Below are positions 24,552 to 32,196 of a stretch of 64,000 nt of DNA, in pieces. Every line of letters starts with the position of its first letter. Position 1 is the first letter of the stretch. The DNA is from Neolewinella marina (GTDB lineage Bacteria; Bacteroidota; Bacteroidia; Chitinophagales; Saprospiraceae). Below the pieces are notes generated by a model. It ran no database searches. It was given only the letters and a program-made list of their open reading frames with translations, and was not told the DNA's origin. The DNA lies in NCBI RefSeq assembly GCF_002631205.1, contig NZ_PDLO01000003.1, positions 248,001 through 312,000 of the forward strand, read 5' to 3'. Position numbers and translations under genes: made by a program.

Positions 24552-26399
24552 ATGACCGCACTACCAGAACTGATCGAAACCGGGGTCCGCAACGGGCTCG
24601 AAACCCTGTATGGCGTGGATGCCTCCGGACAGGACATCACCCTCCAGTCGACCCGCAAGGAATTTGAGGGGGAGTATACCGTCGTGACCTTTCCCCTGAC
24701 CCGCCTGGCCCGGAAAAAACCGGAGCAGATCGGCGAGGAACTCGGGCAGTACCTCCGCGACAACTTCGCGGAAATCAAGGACTACAACGTCATCAAGGGG
24801 TTCCTGAACCTGGTCATCGACGACGCGGTGTGGACCCGCTTCCTGCTGGAGCAAGCGGGAGAACCCGGTTTTGGCCGCTCTCCGGACCGTGGTGAGCGGG
24901 TGGTGGTGGAATTCGCCAGTCCGAATACGAACAAGCCCCTTCACCTGGGGCACGTGCGCAACATCCTCCTCGGGTGGGCCACCAGCCAGTTGCTCGACGC
25001 CGCCGGCTTTGACGTCAAGACCGTACAGATTATCAACGACCGGGGGATTGCGATCTGCAAATCCATGCTGGCCTGGGAGCGCTTCGGCAAGGGAGCTACC
25101 CCGAAATCGACCGGTGTCAAACCTGATCACTTCGTGGGGGAGTACTATGTGCTCTTTGAAACCCGCTTCCAGGAAGAGTACCGCGCCTGGCAGCAGTCGG
25201 AAGACGCCCAGGTAATCTACGAGGACCGCAAGAAAAAGGAACTTTCGGAGAAGGAATTCTGGAAGTCCTACAAGAACACCTACTTCAACACCCACAGCGA
25301 ACTGGGCGCCGCCGCCAAGGAAATGCTGCTGAAGTGGGAAGACGGCGACGTGGAAACCGTAGCCCTCTGGAACCGGATGAACGGCTGGGTATACGAAGGC
25401 TTCGACGAAACCTACGAGCGGATGGGAGTCCGCTTCGACAAGCTCTACTACGAGTCCCAGACTTACCTGCTGGGCAAGGATATGGTGGACGCGGGCCTGG
25501 ACAAGGGGGTGTTCTACCGCAAGGAGGACGGATCGGTCTTCGTCGACCTCACCGACGCCAAACTCGACCAGAAAGCCCTGCTGCGGGCCGACGGCACCAG
25601 CCTCTACATCACCCAGGACCTCGGTACCGCCCGCCTGCGGTACGACGACTTCGGCGCTACCCGGATGGTGTACACCGTAGCCGATGAGCAGAACTACCAC
25701 TTCCAGGTCCTCTTCGAGATCCTCAAGCGGCTGGAAGAACCCTACGCCGACGGGCTTTACCACCTGAGCTACGGCATGGTCGACCTGCCCAGCGGCCGCA
25801 TGAAGAGCCGGGAAGGCACCGTCGTAGACGCCGACGACCTCATGGACGAAGTCATCCAGGAAGCCTACCAGTCGAGCCTGGAGCGGGAATCCACCAGCGA
25901 CCTGAGCGAGGAGGAGCGCCGCGAGATCATCCGCAAAGTGGGCATGGCAGCCCTCAAGTTCCAGATCATCAAGGTGGGCCCCCAGAAGCGAATGGTGTTC
26001 GACCCCAAGGAAAGCGTCGACCTTCAAGGACAGACCGGCCCCTACGTGCAGAATGCCTTCGTACGGACCCGCGCCGTGTGGCGGAAGGCCGGCTCCCCGG
26101 ACCTGTCCGCGGCGGCAGGTTACACCGCGCTGGAGCCTACGGAGCGAGAGCTCATCAGCCAGCTGTACAGCTACCCGACGCTGCTGCGGGACGCGGCCGA
26201 GAATTACGACCCCTCCCTGGTGGCGATGTACTGCTACGAACTGGCCAAGAACCTCCACAAGTTCTGGCACGACGTCAGCATCCTGAACGCCGGTTCCGAA
26301 GCGGCCACGGCCTTCCGCCTGCGGTTGTGCCAGTCCGTGGGCAACGTACTGGAATCGGGCATGGGCATCCTCGGCATTGAAATGCCTGAGCGGATGTAA
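24552..26399 (+). CDS. argS: Arginyl-tRNA synthetase
   Basis: 615 residues from ATG 24552; the longer frame from 24396 overlaps the previous gene and is rejected by the promoter position. It has the Arg-tRNA-specific N-terminal Add-1 domain, then the class I core with VEFASPNTNKPLHLGHVRN (HIGH-type motif, near residue 135), QIINDRG, and the signature loop SGRMKSREGTVV (KMSK-type). The C-terminal DALR anticodon-binding domain has YVQNAFVRTRAV and LAKNLHKFW. The second KMSK lysine is replaced by Arg-Glu as usual in ArgRS. Confidence 0.97.
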   Translation: MTALPELIETGVRNGLETLYGVDASGQDITLQSTRKEFEGEYTVVTFPLTRLARKKPEQIGEELGQYLRDNFAEIKDYNVIKGFLNLVIDDAVWTRFLLEQAGEPGFGRSPDRGERVVVEFASPNTNKPLHLGHVRNILLGWATSQLLDAAGFDVKTVQIINDRGIAICKSMLAWERFGKGATPKSTGVKPDHFVGEYYVLFETRFQEEYRAWQQSEDAQVIYEDRKKKELSEKEFWKSYKNTYFNTHSELGAAAKEMLLKWEDGDVETVALWNRMNGWVYEGFDETYERMGVRFDKLYYESQTYLLGKDMVDAGLDKGVFYRKEDGSVFVDLTDAKLDQKALLRADGTSLYITQDLGTARLRYDDFGATRMVYTVADEQNYHFQVLFEILKRLEEPYADGLYHLSYGMVDLPSGRMKSREGTVVDADDLMDEVIQEAYQSSLERESTSDLSEEERREIIRKVGMAALKFQIIKVGPQKRMVFDPKESVDLQGQTGPYVQNAFVRTRAVWRKAGSPDLSAAAGYTALEPTERELISQLYSYPTLLRDAAENYDPSLVAMYCYELAKNLHKFWHDVSILNAGSEAATAFRLRLCQSVGNVLESGMGILGIEMPERM

Positions 26400-26415
26400 A
26401 CCCCACGGGAAGTAG

Positions 26416-27201
26416 TTAGTGCTGGTAGCCTTCTACGTAGTAGGTGGTGCGGCCAGCCACTTTGGTCACCTTTACTTCACCCACCCCCCCGGGGCCGGGT
26501 TTGCCTTCCTCCCGCCACACGTGCCAGAACCAGTCGTCGGGGTAGTCCTTGTAGTAGGGGGCGTTCTCGGTGCCGTATTTCATTACGGCAATGGTCTCGG
26601 CGTGAATGTCCGTCAGCTGCTCCTCGGAGAGGTCGCAGGCGCGGGCGGCGGGGTGGATGCGGGTGCGGTAGCAGATTTCATCGGCGTACAGGTTGCCCAC
26701 CCCCGCCAGGATGGATTGGTTGAGCAGCAGCCCCTTGATCGTGGCTTTCCTGCCCTTTACGGCGTCGAGCCAGTCTTCCAGGCTCAGGTTGAGGGCGTCG
26801 GGGCCCAGGTTTATTTCTTGGATGTAGGCGTCGCGATCGTGGAGGTAGAGGATGCGGGCAAACTTGCGGGGATCGTCGAAGCCCAGCACGTTGCCGTCGG
26901 TGAACCGGAGGGCAAACCGTTCAAACTTCCCCCGGTCGGCGGCCTCCTGGTAGAGGTTCAGGTCGCCCGTCATGCCAAAGTGCAGCAGCAGGGCGTGGCC
27001 ATTATCCAAATTCGCAAAGAGGTATTTGCCCCGGCGCAGGCTGCCCAGGATGGTGCGCCCCGTAAGGGCATCGGCGAAGGCCGGGCCGGACAGGTTGCGG
27101 AGGATCTGGCCGTCGTGGACGGTCACTTCGGCGATCGTCTGTCCCGTAGCGGCGGCGTCGAAGTACAGTTTGAAGTTGTGGACTTCCGGCAGTTCGGGCA
27201 T
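26416..27201 (-). CDS. Fpg/Nei family DNA glycosylase with a zincless finger
   Basis: 261 residues. The N-terminal MPELPEV gives the catalytic Pro2 and Glu3; the conserved Lys lies in RRGKYLF, and the H2TH motif has ILAGVGNLYADEICYR. It excises oxidised bases from DNA and nicks the strand. The C-terminal hairpin that normally carries four Cys is present in shape (HVWREEGKPGPGG then RTTYYVEGYQH) but none of the four Cys remains, so it should be a zincless finger like that of NEIL1 or plant Fpg. Whether it acts on 8-oxoG or on pyrimidines is not decided. It is convergent with argS, 16 bases apart. Confidence 0.9.
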   Translation of the reverse strand: MPELPEVHNFKLYFDAAATGQTIAEVTVHDGQILRNLSGPAFADALTGRTILGSLRRGKYLFANLDNGHALLLHFGMTGDLNLYQEAADRGKFERFALRFTDGNVLGFDDPRKFARILYLHDRDAYIQEINLGPDALNLSLEDWLDAVKGRKATIKGLLLNQSILAGVGNLYADEICYRTRIHPAARACDLSEEQLTDIHAETIAVMKYGTENAPYYKDYPDDWFWHVWREEGKPGPGGVGEVKVTKVAGRTTYYVEGYQH

Positions 27202-27250
27202 GGAGGCAGGGCTTTGCTACCGTAACGGAGCAAGGCCCGGGTGGTTGCGG

Positions 27251-28156
27251 CTAGCCCAGGCCGAAGGGGCGGCTTTCCAGCAGGTAATAGCCGCGGTCGC
27301 TGCCGCCGAATTTGGCGAAAAAGTCCCTTACCCCCGGCAATTCGGATCCTTCGAAATCAAAGATGGCGCCCGGGGTGCCGGCGCGCTGCCGCATCACCTG
27401 GGCCAGTAAGCGGCTGGTTCCCCTTCTTTTGCGGCCGCGTTCCGTGGTGACGGTAGCCAGGTTGATGGTCCGGCGGCCGAAGCAGGGAAAAAAGCCGGCG
27501 GCGAGCAGTTCGCCTTCTTCCCGCAACTGGTAGCATTGGCCGAATTCATGCTGACGTGCCGCAAGGATCAGGGTATGCAGGGCGGTGAGGTCACTTTCCC
27601 GCAGGCCGGCCCGGCCGGCCAGGTGGCGGCGGCTCAGGTCTACAAATTCATCTGCTTCCAGAGGCTGCAGTTGATCGCGGGCGGCCGTCTGCCGCAGAAA
27701 GGCCTGGAGTTTGCGGGGAAATCCGGAAACGATCTGCGCCCATTCCCCCGAAAGGTCGAGTTCGTAATTGGTGCGCTTCCGGCAGCGGAAACGGGACGAG
27801 ATTTCTTCCGCAGGGATACTCGCTATAAGGGGAAGGGAAACCTGGAAGCGAAAGGGAATGGCCTGTAACAAGGCCGCGATATCGCCCGGGCGGGGACGAC
27901 CGAAGGGCCCCAGTTGTTGGGTATAGGGCGGTCGGATGATGACGGGCAGGAACCCGAAGCGGCGCAGGGCGGGAAGTGGCAGCACGAGGCGGTAATCGTC
28001 GACCACCAGGCCCTCCCAGCGGCCGGCGGTGGCCACGTCGAGCCAGTGGCTCAGGCCGTAGGGGAAGTTGGCGGGACTGTCGCGCACGGCGGCGTTCCAC
28101 CGGGGGAGGTCAATGTCAGGGCGGGACAGCCGCCGGATTTGTGGTTTGCCGCTCAA
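27251..28156 (-). CDS. FemAB/GNAT-like acyltransferase-fold protein, function unknown
   Basis: About 301 residues if it begins at the TTG (28156) that overlaps the stop of the upstream gene as TTGA; the longest frame begins with GTG at 28222. The pattern NFPYGLSHWLDVA, an aromatic PPYTQQLGPFG element, the RTNYELDL segment, and the C-terminal GTSRLLAQVMRQ, IFDFEGSELPGVRDFFAKFGG is that of double-GNAT proteins related to FemAB/BioF2-like acetyltransferases. In relatives found across Bacteroidota the substrate is unknown. It is the last gene of the SMP-30/UPF0158 unit. Confidence 0.65.
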   Translation of the reverse strand: MSGKPQIRRLSRPDIDLPRWNAAVRDSPANFPYGLSHWLDVATAGRWEGLVVDDYRLVLPLPALRRFGFLPVIIRPPYTQQLGPFGRPRPGDIAALLQAIPFRFQVSLPLIASIPAEEISSRFRCRKRTNYELDLSGEWAQIVSGFPRKLQAFLRQTAARDQLQPLEADEFVDLSRRHLAGRAGLRESDLTALHTLILAARQHEFGQCYQLREEGELLAAGFFPCFGRRTINLATVTTERGRKRRGTSRLLAQVMRQRAGTPGAIFDFEGSELPGVRDFFAKFGGSDRGYYLLESRPFGLG

Positions 28157-28578
28157 TCCTTCGATTCGGCGAGGCACTGCTGCACGTACTCGGTGTAGCG
28201 CTCCTGACGGAATTGCCGCCACCGCTCGTAGTTCTTGGGGAACCGCCGCAGTTCGGTCTTGAAATTCATGAAGGGATTGGGCCGCTTCAGGGCGTAGGTC
28301 AGGGCCTGCCAGAGTTCCTGGTTGCGGACGCGGTCGGTGAAGGCCGACATGATCTTGATGGCGTCGGCGGCGGGCATGCGCTCGATGTGGACGTAGGCGT
28401 CGGGGTCGGTGCTGACGTCCTGCATGATGGCTTCGAAGACCTCCGGATCGGCCCGGACGTTGCGCTCCGGGTCGTCGGCGATCAGCATGCGGCCGTGTTC
28501 GCGGTGCACGTAGACTTCCATGCCACGGCGAATGGCCGTTGCCGCTTCGTTGATGTCGTGGTCGTTGAGTGAAATCAT
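28153..28578 (-). CDS. UPF0158 family protein
   Basis: 141 residues. Acidic and helical with the UPF0158 pattern: an N-terminal DINEAATAIRRGMEVYVHREHG, a central VHIERMPAADAIKIMSAFTDRV, and a C-terminal LWQALTYALKRPNPFMNFKTELRRFPK followed by W and Tyr-rich helix. Function unknown. Its start overlaps the stop of the SMP-30-like gene by 4 bases and its stop overlaps the start of the next gene, so all three genes are translationally coupled. Confidence 0.8.
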   Translation of the reverse strand: MISLNDHDINEAATAIRRGMEVYVHREHGRMLIADDPERNVRADPEVFEAIMQDVSTDPDAYVHIERMPAADAIKIMSAFTDRVRNQELWQALTYALKRPNPFMNFKTELRRFPKNYERWRQFRQERYTEYVQQCLAESKD

Positions 28579-29582
28579 AGGGGATTAAGTTTTACGCGCA
28601 GAAGGCGGTTGTCGTTCGTAAGGTAAAGCCAGTCTTCGGCCGGCGACAGGCAAACGTTGGACACTGGCCCTTCGCTGCGGATTTTGCTCAGTACCGTCCC
28701 GTCGGGGCGAACCACCCAGACGCCCCCGGGCGCGGTGGCAAAGACGGTGCCGTCGGCGGCCACGGCCAGTCCGTCGGGGTAACCGGGCTCCTTGCCGGCG
28801 AGTTCGGTACCGTCGATGAGGATGCGGGGCTCACCCAGGGTGAAGTCCTCGGCCAGGGGGGTGGCGGTCACTACCGCGCGGGCGCCATCGGAGTTGGCGA
28901 TGTAAAGGGTGCGGCCATCCGGACTGAGTCCGATACCGTTAGGGCGGGAGTATTCCTTCGTCAGCAGGGTCACCTGACCGCGGGGGTCTACGCGGTAGAC
29001 TCCGTTGAAACCCATTTCCCCGGCCTCTCCCTTGGGCAGTCCGTAGGGCGGGTCGGTGAAGAGAATGGACCCGTCGGCGGCTACCACCAGGTCGTTGGGA
29101 CTGTTGAAACGCTTGCCATCGTAGCGATCGGCCACGGTGGAATAGGTCGGTTCGGGGCCGGCGAGCGGAGCATCCATGCGCGCAATGCGGCGCGCGCCGT
29201 GCTGGGCCAGCAGCAGCCGTCCCTCGGGATCCAGCGCCAGGCCATTGCTGCCGGGCTCGTTGCTGTAGTCGTTGGCGGCGGCACCTGAGTTGTTGAGCCA
29301 TACCTCGCTGCCGCTTCCGGTCCAGCTGAGGATGTGGTTGTTCGGCACGTCGCTGCAGACGACGGTTCCGTCGGGCAGTACCAGGGGGCCTTCCGACCAT
29401 TCCATGCCGGCGAAGAGCTCCTCGGCAACCACTTCGGGACCAAACCAGCGCCGGGTGGCGGATTCGTCCAGGGCTTCCAGGCGAACGGGTAGGGCATCCA
29501 CCGCGGGGGCAGCTTCGGGCGCGGGGGTGGACCGGCATCCAACTAACACTAGCAAAAGCCCCAGGGGCAGCAGTCTGGTCAT
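28575..29582 (-). CDS. SMP-30/gluconolactonase-like exported lipoprotein
   Basis: 335 residues from ATG 29582; the much longer frame upstream is antisense to other genes. A lipoprotein signal (LLLVLVGC, Cys16) suggests anchoring in the outer or inner membrane facing the periplasm. A six-bladed beta-propeller follows with the SMP-30 features: the metal-binding EGP (WSEGPLVL), NSPNDLVV, SRPNGIGLSPDG and YPDGLAV. Members hydrolyse lactones such as gluconolactone in a Ca/Zn-dependent manner. It heads a three-gene minus-strand unit and is divergent from ppk2. Confidence 0.88.
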   Translation of the reverse strand: MTRLLPLGLLLVLVGCRSTPAPEAAPAVDALPVRLEALDESATRRWFGPEVVAEELFAGMEWSEGPLVLPDGTVVCSDVPNNHILSWTGSGSEVWLNNSGAAANDYSNEPGSNGLALDPEGRLLLAQHGARRIARMDAPLAGPEPTYSTVADRYDGKRFNSPNDLVVAADGSILFTDPPYGLPKGEAGEMGFNGVYRVDPRGQVTLLTKEYSRPNGIGLSPDGRTLYIANSDGARAVVTATPLAEDFTLGEPRILIDGTELAGKEPGYPDGLAVAADGTVFATAPGGVWVVRPDGTVLSKIRSEGPVSNVCLSPAEDWLYLTNDNRLLRVKLNPL

Positions 29583-29756
29583 GGCCGCAAAATTAGGAAA
29601 AATATGGCCGCCCGGCGGGTGATAGTGGGTACGGAGGGAGGGTTCGCCCGCGGTATCGTACTTTCCTGTTCGTTGGCCATTCCCGGTTGCCCTGGCACCC
29701 GCGCTCCGGCGCCTCATCCCTTTCAAAAACCTAAACTTCTCAACCCCACCAGCTGC

Positions 29757-30518
29757 ATGACCCGAATCGACCTGAGCACCATATCCACCCGCGCCCCCGA
29801 AGACCTGGACCGCGACGAAGCCGAACGACAAACCAGGGAGCGCTCCAGCCGCATCAGTGAACTGCACCGGCAGCTGGTCGCCGAGAAGGAACACGCCGTA
29901 CTCGTGGTGCTGCAGGGCATGGATGCCAGTGGGAAAGACGGCGCGCTGAGGAACGTATTCGGCGATTGCGCGCCTTACGGGCTGCGGGCGGTCAACTTTC
30001 GCAAGCCGACGGAGGAGGAGTTTGATCACGATTTTCTCTGGCGGGTCCACAAGGAAGTGCCCGCTCAGGGGGAAATGGTCATCTTCAACCGCAGCCACTA
30101 CGAGGACGTGCTCATCCAGCGGGTCCACGGCTGGATCACGGAGGAGCAGGTCGACCGCCGGATAGCCAGCATTAACGCCTTTGAAAAGCTGCTGCAGTAC
30201 GACAACAACACCCTCATCCTCAAATTCTACCTCCACCTCAGCGAGGAACAGCAGCGGGAGGAGCTGATGGAGCGGGTGGTCGAACCCGAAAAGCACTACA
30301 AGCACAGCGACGCCGACTGGCGCGAGCGGGAACACTGGGACGAATACCGCGCGGCCTACGAAGACGTCATCGCCCGCAGCGAGGTCCCCTGGCACATCAT
30401 CCCGGTTGACCAGCGCTGGTACCGCAATTACCTCATGACCGACATCGTGCTGCAGGCCCTGGAAGGACTGGAAATGAAGTGGCCGGAGCTGGTAACCAAC
30501 AGGACCTGGAAAGTATAA
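29757..30518 (+). CDS. ppk2: Polyphosphate kinase 2 family protein (PPK2)
   Basis: 253 residues from ATG 29757. Thymidylate-kinase-like fold: Walker A GMDASGKDG (Gly54-Gly62), PTEEEFDHDFLWR, Walker B-like IFNRSHYEDVL, a lid with EEQQREELMERV, and the ending WHIIPVDQRWYRN. PPK2 enzymes use polyphosphate to phosphorylate nucleotides; the single-domain size fits class I or III, which act on nucleoside mono- or diphosphates. The sequence does not settle which. The next gene begins 6 bases after the stop, so PPK2 is probably co-transcribed with three unknown cell-wall-type genes. Confidence 0.92.
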   Translation: MTRIDLSTISTRAPEDLDRDEAERQTRERSSRISELHRQLVAEKEHAVLVVLQGMDASGKDGALRNVFGDCAPYGLRAVNFRKPTEEEFDHDFLWRVHKEVPAQGEMVIFNRSHYEDVLIQRVHGWITEEQVDRRIASINAFEKLLQYDNNTLILKFYLHLSEEQQREELMERVVEPEKHYKHSDADWREREHWDEYRAAYEDVIARSEVPWHIIPVDQRWYRNYLMTDIVLQALEGLEMKWPELVTNRTWKV

Positions 30519-30524
30519 AGCCGT

Positions 30525-31805
30525 ATGGAAAAGGTACTGCGGCTGGGGCGGGTGGATGCGGACGTGGCAATGACCGCGGGTGAGAAGGAGGAGTTCCTGC
30601 GCCTGTACCACCATCCCCATGGCTTTGCCCGGGGCGAGATCCGCTTCCGCGACGATAGCCGCAACCGTTGGTGGCCCTGGGAACAACTGCCCGGCCAGCG
30701 CATTCGGGCGCTCACCCAACTGTTGCAGTCCGCTGGCTTCATGCCCTACGCGGCTCACGGGGGTATTTTCGGGTACGTCACCCAGGCGGCGGTGCGGCTC
30801 TTTCAGGAGTACGTCCGGACGATCGCCAGCCCGGAACGCCACGGCCGTCGCGATCCGGCTTCCTGGCCCGACGGGGTAGTGGGCAGTGACACCCGCTTCT
30901 ACCTTGACCAGTGGGAGCGTGAAGGCCTTCGGTGCCGGTGGTCACTGGGTGAAACCCGCCCCGACCACCAGCGGTGGATGAACTGGTTGGCAACGGCGGC
31001 GCGGCACTTCCGTGACCATCCAACTCCCACGATGCAGCAACTGGCGGCCTCGGCACGCCGTGGCGATACCCTGCTGCCCGCCGAGTGGGAATTCGACCCC
31101 GCAGCTCCCCAACTGATCGGCATCCGCTTCCGGGCGGAGGAGGCTTTCCCCCAGGGCGGCCGCCGACCGCCGGACGATCTTTTTGTGTTGCTGATCCGCG
31201 GGATGACCTTCTTTTTCTGGGGTTCCACCGATTCCAATCCGCGGGAGGGCCGCGAGGGCTACCTGACCGAAGGGCAGCACCATTACCGCTTCAACTGGCA
31301 CAACATCAGCCAGGGGCGCCGGGAACGTATTTATAAGGCCGCCCGGCCGGCCGGCGCGGGGGTGATGGTGATTCGCGACGTCCACGGCGACAATGCCCTC
31401 ACGGACCGCAATCGCCGGGACGGCCTTGACCCCAACCCCAATCCCACCTTCAATATCCATTGGAGTGGATTGGGCATAAGCAACTGGAGTGCAGGCTGCC
31501 AGGTCATCAGCGGTAAAAACTACATTAATGATGCGGGGGAGCTCATCAGCTGCACCCACTACGCCGCCCGCAATGACCGGGAACGGGGGCAGAAGCGCAG
31601 CCCGGACGGTCCGCGACTGACGATGGGGGCCTATACCGTGCTCAGCGACCTGCTGTTGTGCTACACCCCCCAGGCCGCCCCCGGTGAAAAGCCGACCTTC
31701 CGCTACAGCCTGTTCCGGGAGGAGGATGTAGCCGACATTCCGGGGCTGGACACTGAAGAACTGCGGAAAAAGCTGCACCTTATGCGTACCGAGGAATTCT
31801 ACTAA
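30525..31805 (+). CDS. Peptidoglycan-binding protein with a YkuD-like H...SxGC signature, unknown function
   Basis: 426 residues, no signal peptide. Residues about 57-98 form a PG_binding_1-like three-helix module (RIRALTQLLQSAGF, then FGYVTQAAVRLFQEY). Residues 213-345 are a separate domain with hydrophobic DDLFVLLIRGMTFFFWG, a HYRFNWH segment, and FNIHWSG (His312) followed by NWSAGCQVI (Ser322, Gly324, Cys325). The spacing of His and SxGC recalls the catalytic site of L,D-transpeptidases and of phage-type wall hydrolases, but the rest does not match well enough to name it. It is not recognised as a described protein. It lies between PPK2 and two further unknown genes, with gaps of 6 and 19 bases. 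Confidence 0.65.
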   Translation: MEKVLRLGRVDADVAMTAGEKEEFLRLYHHPHGFARGEIRFRDDSRNRWWPWEQLPGQRIRALTQLLQSAGFMPYAAHGGIFGYVTQAAVRLFQEYVRTIASPERHGRRDPASWPDGVVGSDTRFYLDQWEREGLRCRWSLGETRPDHQRWMNWLATAARHFRDHPTPTMQQLAASARRGDTLLPAEWEFDPAAPQLIGIRFRAEEAFPQGGRRPPDDLFVLLIRGMTFFFWGSTDSNPREGREGYLTEGQHHYRFNWHNISQGRRERIYKAARPAGAGVMVIRDVHGDNALTDRNRRDGLDPNPNPTFNIHWSGLGISNWSAGCQVISGKNYINDAGELISCTHYAARNDRERGQKRSPDGPRLTMGAYTVLSDLLLCYTPQAAPGEKPTFRYSLFREEDVADIPGLDTEELRKKLHLMRTEEFY

Positions 31806-31824
31806 CTCCCTGAACCCCACACCC

Positions 31825-32193
31825 ATGCCAGAGAACAAATCATTCGGTGATTTCATCCACGATATGACGAGCCTGGACGTTGTCACCCTGACGGGCAACC
31901 TTACCATTCGCGTAAACGATCTCCAGGATGCGCAAGAAGGCAATCCCCTGAAGCTCAGCCGCATCATGCAGCAGCTGGAAGGCAATCTCCTCAAGAAGGA
32001 CGCCACGGTTTCCGCCCTTGCCGCCACCCACGTATCGATCGACAAGGATACGGTCACCTTCGTGAAGGAAAACCTCTCGCCGGAGGAGGCCGTCTACCTC
32101 GACTTCCACAACGAAACGGTGAAGGCGGCCGGCATTGCCCGGGCGGCCATGGCCGACGGCATCGCCAAGCTCCTGCTGGGCAGCAAACGGTAG
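31825..32193 (+). CDS. Small hypothetical protein of the PPK2-linked cassette
   Basis: 122 residues, soluble, mixed alpha/beta: an N-terminal helix (FGDFIHDMTSLDVV), a short strand region (TLTGNLTIRV), a long polar helix, a second strand region (THVSIDKDTVTFV), and a C-terminal amphipathic, Ala-rich helix (AAGIARAAMADGIAKLLLG). No signal peptide and no metal or catalytic motif. It is not recognised. It sits between two proteins with peptidoglycan-binding modules; its stop is only 3 bases before the next start. A regulator or small adaptor is possible, but nothing shows this. Confidence 0.6.
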   Translation: MPENKSFGDFIHDMTSLDVVTLTGNLTIRVNDLQDAQEGNPLKLSRIMQQLEGNLLKKDATVSALAATHVSIDKDTVTFVKENLSPEEAVYLDFHNETVKAAGIARAAMADGIAKLLLGSKR

Positions 32194-32196
32194 GGG

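Noticed and set aside
24561-26270. Long minus-strand frame (569 codons) antisense to argS
   Set aside because: No family features; argS on the other strand is complete and well conserved.
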